From NCBI GenBank assembly GCA_029339505.1, contig JAQISU010000167.1:155001-219000 (forward strand): a stretch of DNA of 64,000 bases, in the 5' to 3' direction. Below are positions 1 through 9,841 of the stretch, one piece after another. This stretch comes from Unio delphinus. Its lineage: Eukaryota > Mollusca > Bivalvia > Unionida > Unionidae. A program made the translations under genes and the position numbers. Numbering within the stretch: position 1 is the first letter of the stretch; every line of letters starts with the position of its first letter. The notes below the pieces were generated by a model. That model was not told the origin of the DNA, did not search any database, and saw only the letters and a program-made list of their open reading frames with translations.

Positions 1-399
1 AAAGAGGAATGATCACGCAAGCCTTTATTACACTTTCTGAAAATCTTGTATTCGGAGATTAAACTCCACGCATTATCCAGATAGTCTTTCGGTTGTTGTT
101 GTGGGTTTTTTTCCTTGACTCACCGTCATCATTGTATTACTCATCTGACTACGAATATTGTTTAGATAGACAAAATAATGGTCATGGGTCAGACTTTGAA
201 TTTTTTCAACCAAGTCAGTAGGGAAACAAAGGAGGCAGAATGTTTTTCTTATTCTGGTCATCTAGACATCATGGCTATCAATTAGGTTTTCTTTCCGTAG
301 ATCCCTTTGTTACTTCTTGTCCTGGCTCAAACATCACCTCGTTACCCTTCTCCCAAGTTTTTGGGTAATCCATCCTTGTTCTAATAGTCTAGAATCACT
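1..399. other. unassigned flank
   Basis: No gene family was recognised here. A minus-strand open stretch of about 62 codons at 73-261 ends near a good splice-donor-like GTGAGT when read on the minus strand, so a decayed exon is possible. Nothing in its translation matched a family I know. Confidence 0.3.
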
Positions 400-1142
400 T
401 CACTGAAACATGATTATCTTAGTATATTCATATTTTGCATATAAAATGACGTTCAATGTGTTGATTAGAGCTACTGAGAATTCAAGTTCCCTGCAAAGTT
501 TGCCCGATTTAATGGGTGGAATGTCCCTTGTCACTGCCTTAGTCTTAGATGAAATATGAAATCAAAGCCACACAAAGCATATCCTCTTGCATACTCATAG
601 TGGATGTTATTCGAGCCTAACTGTCTCTTTGAATCATACACGGTAAAATGAGATCTTAAGTAATTTTCTGGTCACAGTTAGGGTTGAAGGGTCTGGTACA
701 CAAAGTCTAACCATCTCGAGAGACTTCTAACTTGGATGCTTTGAAGTATTGTTTTGAAACTAAATGATTTTAATTGACGGCTTCTTTGCGGGCCGCTTTG
801 CTGACGATTCTAATGAGTAAACATTTGGGTAGCCACCTATGGAAAGATCAGTTTCGATTTTGATTCGGAGTCCAGAGGCAAAGATAAACGTTTTCACTTA
901 AAATCTTCGTAACGCGGACTTAGTTATCGTTCTCCTCAACGTCTGACTGATGTCGTTTCCAACTTTTGATAAACCTCCATAAGGCGCATGTAAAGTCTGG
1001 CTTCTTCGATGAATGTTTTGTACTCGTTATCATTTGTTATCAAATGGAAGATGGTACTATTTCGATTCAGTCTCAGGCGGACATCCACTCGGTTCAAGCG
1101 ATACTTTCTTGCAACCCCCATATCCAAGTGCATTCGATCCAT
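400..1142 (-). pseudogene. capsid-like protein, F54H12.2-like family (E1)
   Basis: This is a degenerate gene for a protein of the family labelled 'uncharacterized protein F54H12.2-like' in many invertebrate genomes. I regard that family as a Maverick/adinto-like virion protein; this is recollection, not a search result. Three blocks in different frames follow one another in the right order on the minus strand. The first, around 936-1142, has VDVRLRLNRNS and a following Tyr-x3-Ile-Glu-x-Ala type segment. The second, around 640-840, has LPKCLLIRIV and RPFNPN. The third, around 400-480, has ELEFSVALINTLNVILYAKY. At least two frameshifts and several stops separate them, so it is dead. The 5' end stops where the dispersed repeat R1 begins. 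It lies about 3 kb from the other E1 structural genes and on the same strand. Confidence 0.5.
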
Positions 1143-1149
1143 CTATTTC

Positions 1150-2110
1150 AAACTGCACATTTACTTGATTTTGTCTGGAACCGGATGTTAATAGTGTGTC
1201 CCATTTGTTGGCTGAGACTCAGTTGTCGTTTTAAGCGACACAGTCTGGAACCGAATGTCAATAGTATGTTGCGTTTGTTGGCTGAGACAAACTTTGTCGT
1301 TTTGAGCGAGACATTCTTGTGGAACCGGATGTCAATAGTGTGTCGCTTGAATTGAATGCGACAATGTGTGTCGTTTTGAAGCAACAAAGTTTTCGTTGTG
1401 TCGGGTATATAATTTTGCCCTCTAAATGACATAACCACTACAAAATGGATGGAAAGTTTTTATTTCAAAATGATAATTGAAAATGAGTAGGAAATTTGAT
1501 AATGCAAATAGGAATACTAAATTTCTCATGGATAGCATAGCAGACGGCTGTGTAGTCAGGTAAATCCTTTATGGGAAAATGTATTTGACATAACGAGGAC
1601 ATAAACGTTGAAACAATATCAGAGAAACATTATAGTAGTCATTATGAGTACTAAATGTAATGTGTCGGTAGTAACTAGTCTACCTTGCTATTAATGCATG
1701 AAATTATCAGTTGAGATGACTAGAAACTTTTGTTCTGTTTGTTTGATCTTGAGACCTTCACTGGAGTCCAGTAGAACCACAATTGCCAAAACGACGGATC
1801 TCGTCGATATTTATGTTTTGGGATCACACTCGGAAACTTCATGACAAAGTTTTCAAAAACACGAGCAAAATATGGAAGAATTTGGAAAGATTGACCTGAG
1901 CGCCTCCTAGTGGAAAGTCGAGCGCCCAATACACCGCAGTACGCATGGCGCCCTATTTCAAACGACAAAAATAAAAATTATTTCACAATAAATTATATGA
2001 AGATTCACATTGATGATGAACAGTTTCATCACGCTGGTGACAAAGAATTGTGAACTTACATGAGCATTACCTTAATCCTGGAGAAAAACGGATACAATTT
2101 CCTATTTCTC
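1150..2110 (+). repeat. dispersed repeat R1, copy 1
   Basis: About 0.95 kb is repeated in inverted orientation at 32690-33600. Shared landmarks include the CGACAATGTGTGTCGTTTTG stretch near 1360, the block at 1610-1750 and the block at 1800-2100. The copies differ by many point changes and a short insertion in copy 2 near 33230-33290. No transposase or terminal repeat was seen. An element UTR, an LTR-like unit or a non-autonomous element are all possible. Confidence 0.75.
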
Positions 2111-2830
2111 TCTCAAAATAGAAGGTAAGCGATAACAATTTACAATCCTATCATGTACACTCTAGGCTTTAAAAATCTTTACCCAGATGATTATTTTTGC
2201 ACAAATCACTTTTATATGATTTACATATTGTATCAGTTTACTTTTCTTCTGTACAATGGTCATATATCAAAAACTGTTATTACAGTTACTATTATTTGTG
2301 TTAAGATAGACTTTTTGGCAAAATTAATAAGATTGCAATTTCCTTTAAATTGTATTAAAGTAATGTTGTATTCATTTATATTAAAGTAAGTTCTAAAATA
2401 TATTAGGATTAATTTAATTTATTTCCAAAGCACAACTATATATTAAAGAAATGAAAATAGTTGCTGTGTAAGCATAAAATTGGCAACGTACATCACTAGC
2501 TATACGAATGTACATGGTTGTGTGGAATAAGTGTATAATGTTACTAAAGGCATTGTATGCTGTTTTCGCAGATTCAGAAAGAACTCCCTAGCTGCTCTGT
2601 AAGAAATATATAGTTCTAGAAACCAGACAAATTTCAAGATTACGCATTGGCGAATTTTCAATCCCGTTGACTAAGATTGAGTCTGGCCATCTGTTAGTGA
2701 CGTAAAACAAAATGGTTCTTATCTAATGATGAACAGACGTCGCTTCTGGCTTAGTATATTAAGGGATTACCATATTTGGTCCTGACTTGCGCCAAACGAG
2801 TATAAGTAAGAGGCGTATATTGTCTAGGTC

Positions 2831-2883
2831 AGTCCCTTATACTTAGAAGCTAGCGGGATGTTCGTTTTTTCATTACAGGTAAG
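2831..2883. repeat. 52-bp direct repeat, copy 1
   Basis: The sequence containing GAAGCTAGCGGGATGTTCG and ending in a T-rich tract plus CATTACAG is repeated at 3421-3472 with only a few differences. The end resembles a 3' splice site, and in this copy it is followed directly by GTAAG. Confidence 0.7.
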
Positions 2884-3420
2884 AACTGTATATATCGTAA
2901 CTTCGTTTAGAAATAGGTATTTTTAATGTTTGAGATTTTAATGGTAACATTGTTATGTTAGCAACATTGTTCACTTAATACTTTTATTTACAATATATTG
3001 TAATAGAATTTTTTAATGTTTTAAAGAATTCATATTTAATTATATTTATGTAATTTTTATGGTAAAAGTTGAATTCGCTACCAATTTTTTGTTTAGATTT
3101 AATGTTGAAATAAAGTATTCTTTAAGCAGGAAAGAGTAATATCTAGCAACATATTTTAAATCAATATTCTATTTTAAAATGAGTAAAATGCATTTCATTA
3201 AATTAATTGTTGCATTAATTACAGTTATTACATTTTATACTTTGGCTATATTGGAATCGATCGAGAATTAACTATTTGTATGATATTCTAAAATGAATCA
3301 ATGAAGTTGGAAAGCTTAATAAGGAAAATATAATATGTACTTTATGAATTTTTATTATAAAGTTTTTAGAAGTGTTTCTAGAATGTAATAATATATATGT
3401 GTGTTGATTATTTAAATAAA

Positions 3421-3472
3421 GTCCCTGATACTTAGACGCTAGCGGGATGTTCGGTTTTTCATTACAGATATA
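3421..3472. repeat. 52-bp direct repeat, copy 2
   Basis: Second copy of the 2831-2883 unit, 590 bp downstream in the same orientation. It carries GACGCTAGCGGGATGTTCG and the same T-rich CATTACAG end. Confidence 0.7.
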
Positions 3473-3501
3473 GTTGTATCTTATCATCGTGGCGACACTT
3501 C

Positions 3502-3507
<6 letters not shown>

Positions 3508-3580
<73 letters not shown>
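3508..3580. repeat. (CT)n microsatellite
   Basis: About 36 uninterrupted CT units. Confidence 0.97.
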
Positions 3581-3584
<4 letters not shown>

Positions 3585-4318
3585 ATAACAACATATTCAT
3601 AACAAGAGGATGGAGAATATTACAGATCTCTAGACCTGTCGCAATGCCAATGTCCCCAAGATCTAGCCGTGTCTACACCGTTATGAGTGACTCTTTCTTT
3701 TGAGAGAGTTATTTCATAAAAGTTATGGCGAAGATTATTTGAGAAAAAAACGACATTAGTGACTAACATCATAAATAAAGTTTTCCGTTTCAGCAAGAAA
3801 ATAGATGTCTGTCTTCTTATTCCAGCTACGATTCCGTACCTGAACTTTCCCCAAGACATTTAAATCATCTGGTGACATCCTTTATCTGGGGACTCATTCC
3901 TTTCTTCTTCCTACCTTCCTGAGTTACCAGTATGTGTTTATGAGAACAAACCATAATCCTTCCAACAAAACTTCTCAAAAATGTTTCATAAAAGTTTTCA
4001 TAAAATTTGCATTGGAAACAGCTATACAACTTTACAACATGAAGGGAGTGTAAACAATAAAAGAAGATTATAAATTCCATCAAACATTAATGAAATGTGC
4101 AATTTCACTTCATAAGAATATAAATTGACAGGTAGTCAGGATTGTTTCAAAAACCCATAACCCCCCTCCCCCCCCCCCCCCCCCGATCAATCTGAAGAAA
4201 TATTATCCTTGACTTTCTCAAGGGAATCAGACAAAATTGTTTGAGCCGATCAAATGCAAAACAGGATTATGTATAACTGATAATCTGATTTAAATCACAC
4301 GTAATCGTAATAATGTTC

Positions 4319-4495
4319 TCACTGCAGTTCATATATCTGTTTCTCCGTTAACAAAAATGTTTCATTGCCATATTCATCATTAATTATATTAGCAGCAAAT
4401 TGCACAGGCTTGACTGGGGGTAGTGTCAATATTGTTCTAACAGCATTTTCAAGTATCTCTTTGTAGTGAATAAAATCTTTCGCGTGTTGGTACAT
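4319..4495 (-). CDS. small structural-type protein, MYQH gene (E1 copy)
   Basis: Open frame of 58 codons starting MYQHAKDFIHYKEILENAV. A related gene starts MYQHVKVFIHDQEAL at 18826 on the plus strand in E2. In both places it begins about 50-70 bases after the stop of the same capsid-like gene, so the two form a conserved pair. A later shared block reads INDEYGNETF here and IDEFGDEDFF in E2. The function is unknown. A minor virion protein is an inference from its neighbour only. The frame is short compared with E2, where related coding signal continues for over 300 bases, so it is probably truncated. Confidence 0.5.
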   Translation of the reverse strand: MYQHAKDFIHYKEILENAVRTILTLPPVKPVQFAANIINDEYGNETFLLTEKQIYELQ

Positions 4496-4561
4496 TATAT
4501 AAATGCTTTTGATTAAATAGTTTATTCGTTAAACGCCAAATATCTTTATGATTAAAAGTTA

Positions 4562-4995
4562 TTAATATTTTGCGTAGAGATTCAGATTCAAAATTGCATT
4601 TCTTAAATCAGGCATGTGTCCAGTCTGGTCATTAAGTTTGAAATGTATCGTTATTAAAAAGATTATGACATTGTTGATGATCCGGATTAATGGGTTCTTG
4701 TGCAATCAAATATCCAGGAGGAACTTGAGGTGTAAATGTATGTAGAATATATACGTTTTTAGGCTGAGTGGATTTTTTTTACATCTATTTGATAGCTGTC
4801 ATCAGTTACATCAAATACAAGATTGAGCGCACTAGCTGATGTTATATTTACAATTCCTGGTGAAATATGCCTGCTGCTGCTGTACAAATCAATGTTTGAT
4901 AATAGCTGGTGTTGGGCTTGACTTAAAATGTTTAGGAAAATATTAATTAATAAGATTGTTGACTGATTTGTTTGGATTGTTTTAGGGTAAATCAT
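4562..4995 (-). pseudogene. capsid-like protein, C-terminal part (E1 copy)
   Basis: This is the minus-strand copy of the E2 gene at 17945-18778. The open part (4759-4995) contains PGIVNITSASALNLVFDV, which corresponds to SKIVNITSVIAFNLV in E2. After two frame changes the downstream part shows TFTPQVPPGYLIAQEPIN and then NDQTGHMPDLRNAILNLNL, ending in a stop at 4562-4564. The motifs Pro-Pro-Gly, QEPIN, (N/T)DQ(T/S)GH and the C-terminal NLN are shared with E2. I recall similar uncharacterised proteins from other invertebrate genomes with a C-terminal 'DQ-G...DLRG-E' block. A role as a virion shell protein is inference. The N-terminal half was not recognised here. Confidence 0.55.
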
Positions 4996-5155
4996 ACTAA
5001 TTTAAAATTTGGTAATTATGTTTAAGTACTTTTATAATGATCGAGAAACATTGTTGAGTTACTATAGGCGAGAAAGTCGGTGATTTTCTGATTCATAAAT
5101 TCGAGATCTGATAAACCTTGATCTAATTATTTCATTGTTTCAGTGATCTGTTGGA

Positions 5156-5480
<325 letters not shown>

Positions 5481-6032
5481 TTACAGCGAACCCGTCATTA
5501 CGGCGACAGTTCATTGTCACTGGATAGTCATTATGGCGACAGTAGCATTAGGGTGACAAAATTGGTGTCGCCTTAATGTTTGCTCTCGTGCTATACATTA
5601 CTTTTCTGATTTATTCACATAGAGAAGTTAATGTAAGTATCATAATATCTCCTTTAACTAGTATTTGATGTTATTTACTCAAGATATACATCTAGTTATT
5701 AAATATTGTTATGCAAAAATTTATAGGTGTGTTAAGGTTGTGTTTAACCCAACCGTCACTACATAACCATTATGGCGACATTTTTAAAAATGCTTCTAAT
5801 TTTATCAAAGTCAAGTAATATTTTTCCGATATTTCATGAAATGATTTAAAATAGTAATTAGCACTTTGTAATGTATTTTCTTTAAGATCAAATTCAATGA
5901 CAACTCATAACACACTCGACTTTTTGAAATGCGGTTGAAGAAAGTGCAATAGTTTGTGTTCTATAGACCATTCTTAGAAATTATTCATGTCTTCATGTGA
6001 CCCTGGGTCAACGCATCCAAAACGAGGCAACC
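5481..6032. other. no gene recognised
   Basis: AT-rich sequence. A short motif with GGCGACA recurs near 5502, 5535 and 5773, but no coding signal was seen. Confidence 0.45.
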
Positions 6033-6236
6033 ATGGCTGCAATTGCTACAGTTGATACCGGCAACGGAAAAAAAATCGTGGCATTTATTGTTGTGTTCCG
6101 TTGTACAATGGGAATGTTTGAATTCACATAGATTTAAGCTTCCACCATATTCCATTAGTGAAAAAAGATGTAGTTTTTATAGAAAATGGCTTGTTGCAAT
6201 ACGTGGTGATGCGGGGCCGAATTTTAAGGTAAGTTA
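6033..6236 (+). pseudogene. THAP zinc-finger exon fragment
   Basis: THAP domains are C2CH DNA-binding fingers. Here the first part shows CCVPL followed by LSFHHIPL in one frame. After a frame change, RKWLVAIRGDAGPNFKVS follows, which is the strongly typical THAP middle segment. The block ends exactly at a consensus splice donor, AAG|GTAAGT, at 6228-6236. A start-like ATG at 6033 is in a third frame, before an A-run that could have caused a slip. The finger is therefore broken by at least two indels. No downstream exon with the AVPTA end was found. It may come from a host THAP gene, a P-element-like transposon or a retroposed exon. Its position directly upstream of the helicase fragment looks accidental. 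Confidence 0.5.
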
Positions 6237-6324
6237 CTAAGTAACTGGATCGGTGTTAGTTTGTTTGTATTCGCTTGCAACTAAATGATGTAAGAATGAG
6301 AAATCAAACGTGTGTGTGTGTGTG

Positions 6325-7262
6325 ACGACCCGCCACCCGTTGTATTGTCTCGACATAAATGGCTCAAAAAAGATTGTATATTATCATGAAGAAAAAATAA
6401 CTGTTGATCATAGAGCACTTGATCCAGAATTAAGAGTGTTTAGGAAATTAATCAAACTACGACCAAATAAAATTCAGTGTGAAATAATGCGTGAAATAAT
6501 TTCAAAAACGCATAGAAACAATTTCCGGAGTTTATGGAGACCATATGATTTGATAATTCCAAGTAGAAAGATAGTTCATGATATACTTAACAACAGTTAC
6601 TTTTGTTACGTAAAGAAAAATATCCAAATCTACCTGTACCGTTATCGCCAAGCAGGTACTCGACACCAAAATATCAACATTGATATAACCGGATCGTCTG
6701 AGAAACAAAATATTGTATTAAATCATATTGCTTTAGTTTCTGTCAGTGTTGTTAATAGCGCGTTAATGTCTGATGAAGTCAGGGGCAAAGGTCAGCAAAT
6801 ATTAAGACGAACAATGACAATGTATTCAACACAAGGAGTAGCTATTTCTTATAAATTTAGAAAAATTGGATTGATGATCGTTTTGATTGGTCAGACTTAG
6901 TTTCTCTCGCAGTGTCTCGAGTCAGAAGGATATCTCAGTCGCGGGGAATTATAACACATTTCATTTAAAACAATAATCAAACTTCTGACACTAACAATAA
7001 AATTGCTAGCGATGATATAGTAAGAAAACAAATAAGTTATAAACAATATGACGAAAAAAATTAAGTGCAACTTTGATCCCGATGCTGATTTTATCATGAC
7101 ATTAAAACAAGATAATCATTGTACGAGCTGTAACAAAGTAATGTTGTAACAATATTAAACAAATAGTCCAAGACAATTTACCTTAGATAGAAAAAATAGT
7201 AGTCTTGGTCATACACGTGTTAATGCGATGCTGACCTGTCTTGGATGTGCTAATTCATAAAC
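6325..7262 (+). pseudogene. SF1 helicase end plus HNH-like domain of a PolB-helicase protein (E1)
   Basis: This matches the C-terminal portion of the E2 polymerase-helicase. It starts abruptly at a degraded helicase motif III (CDDPPPVV) after a GT tract. It continues with VDHRALDPELRVFRKLIKL, which aligns with DDHRALNLTLRDLTKLIRL in E2. Motif V-like YSTQGVAISYKF lies at about 6820-6855, and motif VI-like LVSLAVSRVRR at about 6895-6930 in a shifted frame. About 190 bases further on, a Cys/His block follows at 7118-7258: HCTSCNK, FTLDRKNSSLGHTRVNA and LTCLGC. This is a CxxC...DR...GH...CxxC pattern like treble-clef HNH nucleases. Several stops and shifts make it non-functional. In E2 this C-terminal part is missing, so the two copies complement each other in describing the family. 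Confidence 0.65.
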
Positions 7263-7617
7263 ATGAAGACGGTAATAATTGTGTGTCTTCAGGAATTACT
7301 TGTAAATGTTCACGTGCAAATCGACGTTTAGGAGGAATCTAATCTGTAGAATGCATGTCAACCCTTAGATCTAACCACGCTGAAACTGTATACGCCGCCA
7401 CACTTCAAATAGGATTAGTTGCTCTTTTTACCGCATTCATGTTCACCAGGTTTATATAAATATCTTACAGTCTCATTACCCAGTATTTCTTGTTTCGAAA
7501 AATCATGTTGTTATAGTGGTATATGTAATGTGATTGCAATAATAGGTTTGATGGAAATTACACGAGTAATTTCATTATTTTACGCAGCTATCATAATTGG
7601 TAGTCTTACAACATATT
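7263..7617. other. gap between helicase and integrase remnants
   Basis: No recognisable coding. A plus-strand open stretch at 7419-7622 overlaps the end of the minus-strand integrase and matches nothing known. Confidence 0.4.
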
Positions 7618-8240
7618 CATGACATCTCATCTTTCTGAACTTTGTTCATGGATATTTCCTTTGCATATTAATATCCAAATAACTGCTCTGCAAGTGTTCC
7701 AATAACTCGTTTAAAGATTGCCGGATCGACATGAATTGCAATAATATTCCCACCTCTGACTTTGACGTTATGTTTTTTCATCAGAGATGATACTGCACTA
7801 ATAAATACTTTGTCAGAATCAACCTGTAGCAACTAAGGCCATCGTAGACTACCACACTGTTAAATTCGTTTAAATTTGTTCAAAAGCAAGTGCGATTTCG
7901 GCTGCTGTTGGAGTTGATAGTGTTTCTGTTTCTTTATATTTGCTTGCAATATCAACGATAGTCAACTCGTATTTGTATGTGCGTGATTAACGTCAACCAG
8001 ATTTAATAGAATGTGGTGGAAAAAAATATCCGTCAGATGAACTTCATACGGAGCGCTGTGATCAAAGTGTGCGTACTGTATTTGTTTAAGGGGTGGTAGA
8101 TAAATTTTGACATATTACATGCCGTGTTAACCATACTGCAGCAGCAGAACGTGTAACATTTGTTGTATCATCAAGTTTACTGATTGCTGCTCTACCCCTC
8201 CAATATAATATTGGGCAATAATAAATCGATTGTATTTTCT
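7618..8240 (-). pseudogene. Maverick/Polinton-type retroviral-like integrase (E1)
   Basis: Integrases of this type insert linear DNA elements using an RNase-H-fold core. Reading the minus strand from about 8240, the N-terminal module shows YWRGRAAISKL and then VWLTRHVICQN. The core follows with FDHSAPYEVHLTDIFF, carrying the first Asp, and then TYKYELTIVDIASKYKE. The last part has SSLMKKHNVKVRGGNI and FKRVIGTLAEQLFG, where the glutamate helix of the family is expected to read ERFNRTLAE; the catalytic Glu is not visible here. There are at least four frame changes or stops. The second catalytic Asp region is damaged. It lies on the strand opposite the helicase fragment and next to the PLA2 gene. 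The LTR-retrotransposon integrases further right in the window are clearly different. Confidence 0.65.
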
Positions 8241-8400
8241 TTAATAATAATCGGTTGATATATTACTAGCTCTTAATACTAATTTATCTTTCATTGCAGA
8301 TCTTAACTAAACATTAGCAAGCGATGCTCTGAGATATTTAACGAATTAATCAACATCACATATGCAATATGTCATCGTTGTAAATCATTATTTTTATACA

Positions 8401-8619
8401 CTATATTATAATGTGACATGCGTGCTTCATCGCATTTATTGGATACTCTCCAGGTCTTGGTTGGTCTGTTTCGTCATGTCTGATATCAAGTCAGGTTCCA
8501 GGACGACAATAATTATATCCAGGAAGATGTTTATCTCCTGAGTATTTAGCCATTTGGACTCCTTGTCATTCTTTTAATAAAGCATTGATATCACTACCTA
8601 TTTTTGGAATTGTCAAGTT
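8401..8619 (-). pseudogene. phospholipase A2-like domain, parvovirus VP1 type (E1)
   Basis: In parvoviruses and some virus-like elements a small secreted-PLA2-type domain on a virion protein helps breach membranes. Here the block HLPGYNYCRPGT is a near match to the calcium-loop consensus YCGPGT, with one Gly changed to Arg. It is followed by LDIRHDETDQPRPGEYPINAM and then KHACHIII, where family members have AC..HD.xY. The catalytic His region is present but the usual His-Asp pair is altered, and two stops interrupt the frame, so it is inactive. About 25 residues upstream share the open frame (IPKIGSDINALL). It lies 160 bases upstream of, and on the same strand as, the integrase. This supports one element. 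Confidence 0.6.
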
Positions 8620-8988
8620 GGACAAATTTATATTTTTGTACCACATTTTACACTTTGCTTGTACGTGCACGCTTTTTTGTTTGTATTATTGTTAATTGCA
8701 TTGTAAGAGTGGATGCTATGTATCATACACAATATAAATTAAATTATTTATTATATTTGTACAATATAGATGTATCTGATTTCTCAGCAACCTGAAAACA
8801 AGAACCATCAAGCGCTACCAAATTATATCACAACAATTATCATAAGACCATATGGGTCTAGTATGATGCAATTATTAAATATATTCATAATGATATGACT
8901 TAAATGCGGTAAAATATATTTAGTAGTGCCATCTGTAGATGATTAACGCTGCTATGGTGTACTTACAGATTTGAATTAATATGCAAAA

Positions 8989-9222
8989 TTGTTAAAACAA
9001 GACAGTAATGATATTATTGATTTTATCATCGATATTGATGAAGCCTTATATGTAAATGATCTCGATGGATTTGTTAATAATCTCTTTGTCTACGATTATG
9101 TAATGCTGGACAAAGAATCCAATTCAGCTTGGATAAATTTGCATGATCCTCGGTCGCAATATTGTGTACAACACTTGAAAAAAACACTAACGACAAAAGA
9201 TAAAGTAACAAAACTGAGCTAA
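8989..9222 (+). CDS. hypothetical acidic ORF
   Basis: Open frame of 77 codons, rich in Asp, Ile and Leu, with repeats such as DIIDFIIDIDEALYVNDLDG. It begins without a convincing initiation context; an upstream ATG at 8981 is in another frame. No domain was recognised. It may be a further E1 gene remnant because of its position, but there is no direct support. Confidence 0.2.
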   Translation: MLKQDSNDIIDFIIDIDEALYVNDLDGFVNNLFVYDYVMLDKESNSAWINLHDPRSQYCVQHLKKTLTTKDKVTKLS

Positions 9223-9841
9223 TCCAATTAGAGAATCTCTCAGTCAGTTAGAAGCTTCAGTTTGACATTGTTGGCCTTGTGTTTTTCATTTTCGTAGAAA
9301 ATGTTATTTTTGCCAAAAACGAAACATCAGAAACATCAGTTATCCAGCCATATTTCGAACAGAAATGGGAAAAGATGTGGACACCCTCTGGAAGAATAAT
9401 GCAGAGTCTACTAATAACAAAAGGAAGATTGGAACAACTGAAAGCAAAATGATATATCTGATCTTATAGAAGTACTATAATCATTTGCCAGTTCCTAGTA
9501 TAAAGACTCCAAAAGATCATTGATTGGAAGAGGTAATTTCAAGCTGGCATCTGATTGTATGTATCACAGAGTTTCTATTGACGTGTGGTGTCACACACAA
9601 GAATAGAAAATGAAATGGAGGAAGAAATGTCTCGGCTGTCTCAATATGGATATGTTACACACACACGGGTTATAACAATGTCATAATGAGAAAAATGGCA
9701 TAAAACTACAGGAAAAGAAAAACAATAAGAAGTAAAATTAAGGGTATTGCGTATTTGATGGTGGGTGGGGGAGTGTGCGGTATGTCTGTAACATAGACCA
9801 GCAAGTTTGTCTCTAAGCCTTTTTTTTTTTTGACTTTACGG
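9223..9841. other. no gene recognised
   Basis: Short open stretches only, with no family match. It ends at the left border of the 20-bp satellite. Confidence 0.45.

Larger units (their letters stand above)
2111..4318. other. no gene recognised
   Basis: AT-rich sequence with short open stretches on both strands that match nothing I know. It contains two direct copies of a 52-bp sequence, a CT tract and a C-rich run near 4161-4184, each noted separately or here. Confidence 0.5.

Noticed and set aside
1720..1968. 82-codon minus frame in repeat R1
   Set aside because: The other R1 copy does not preserve this frame.
2831..2900. Spliced-leader RNA gene
   Set aside because: A short conserved exon followed by GTAAG was considered, but no Sm-site or stem structure was seen and only two copies occur.
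8604..8795. 63-codon plus frame
   Set aside because: It is antisense to the upstream end of the PLA2 gene and has no family signal.
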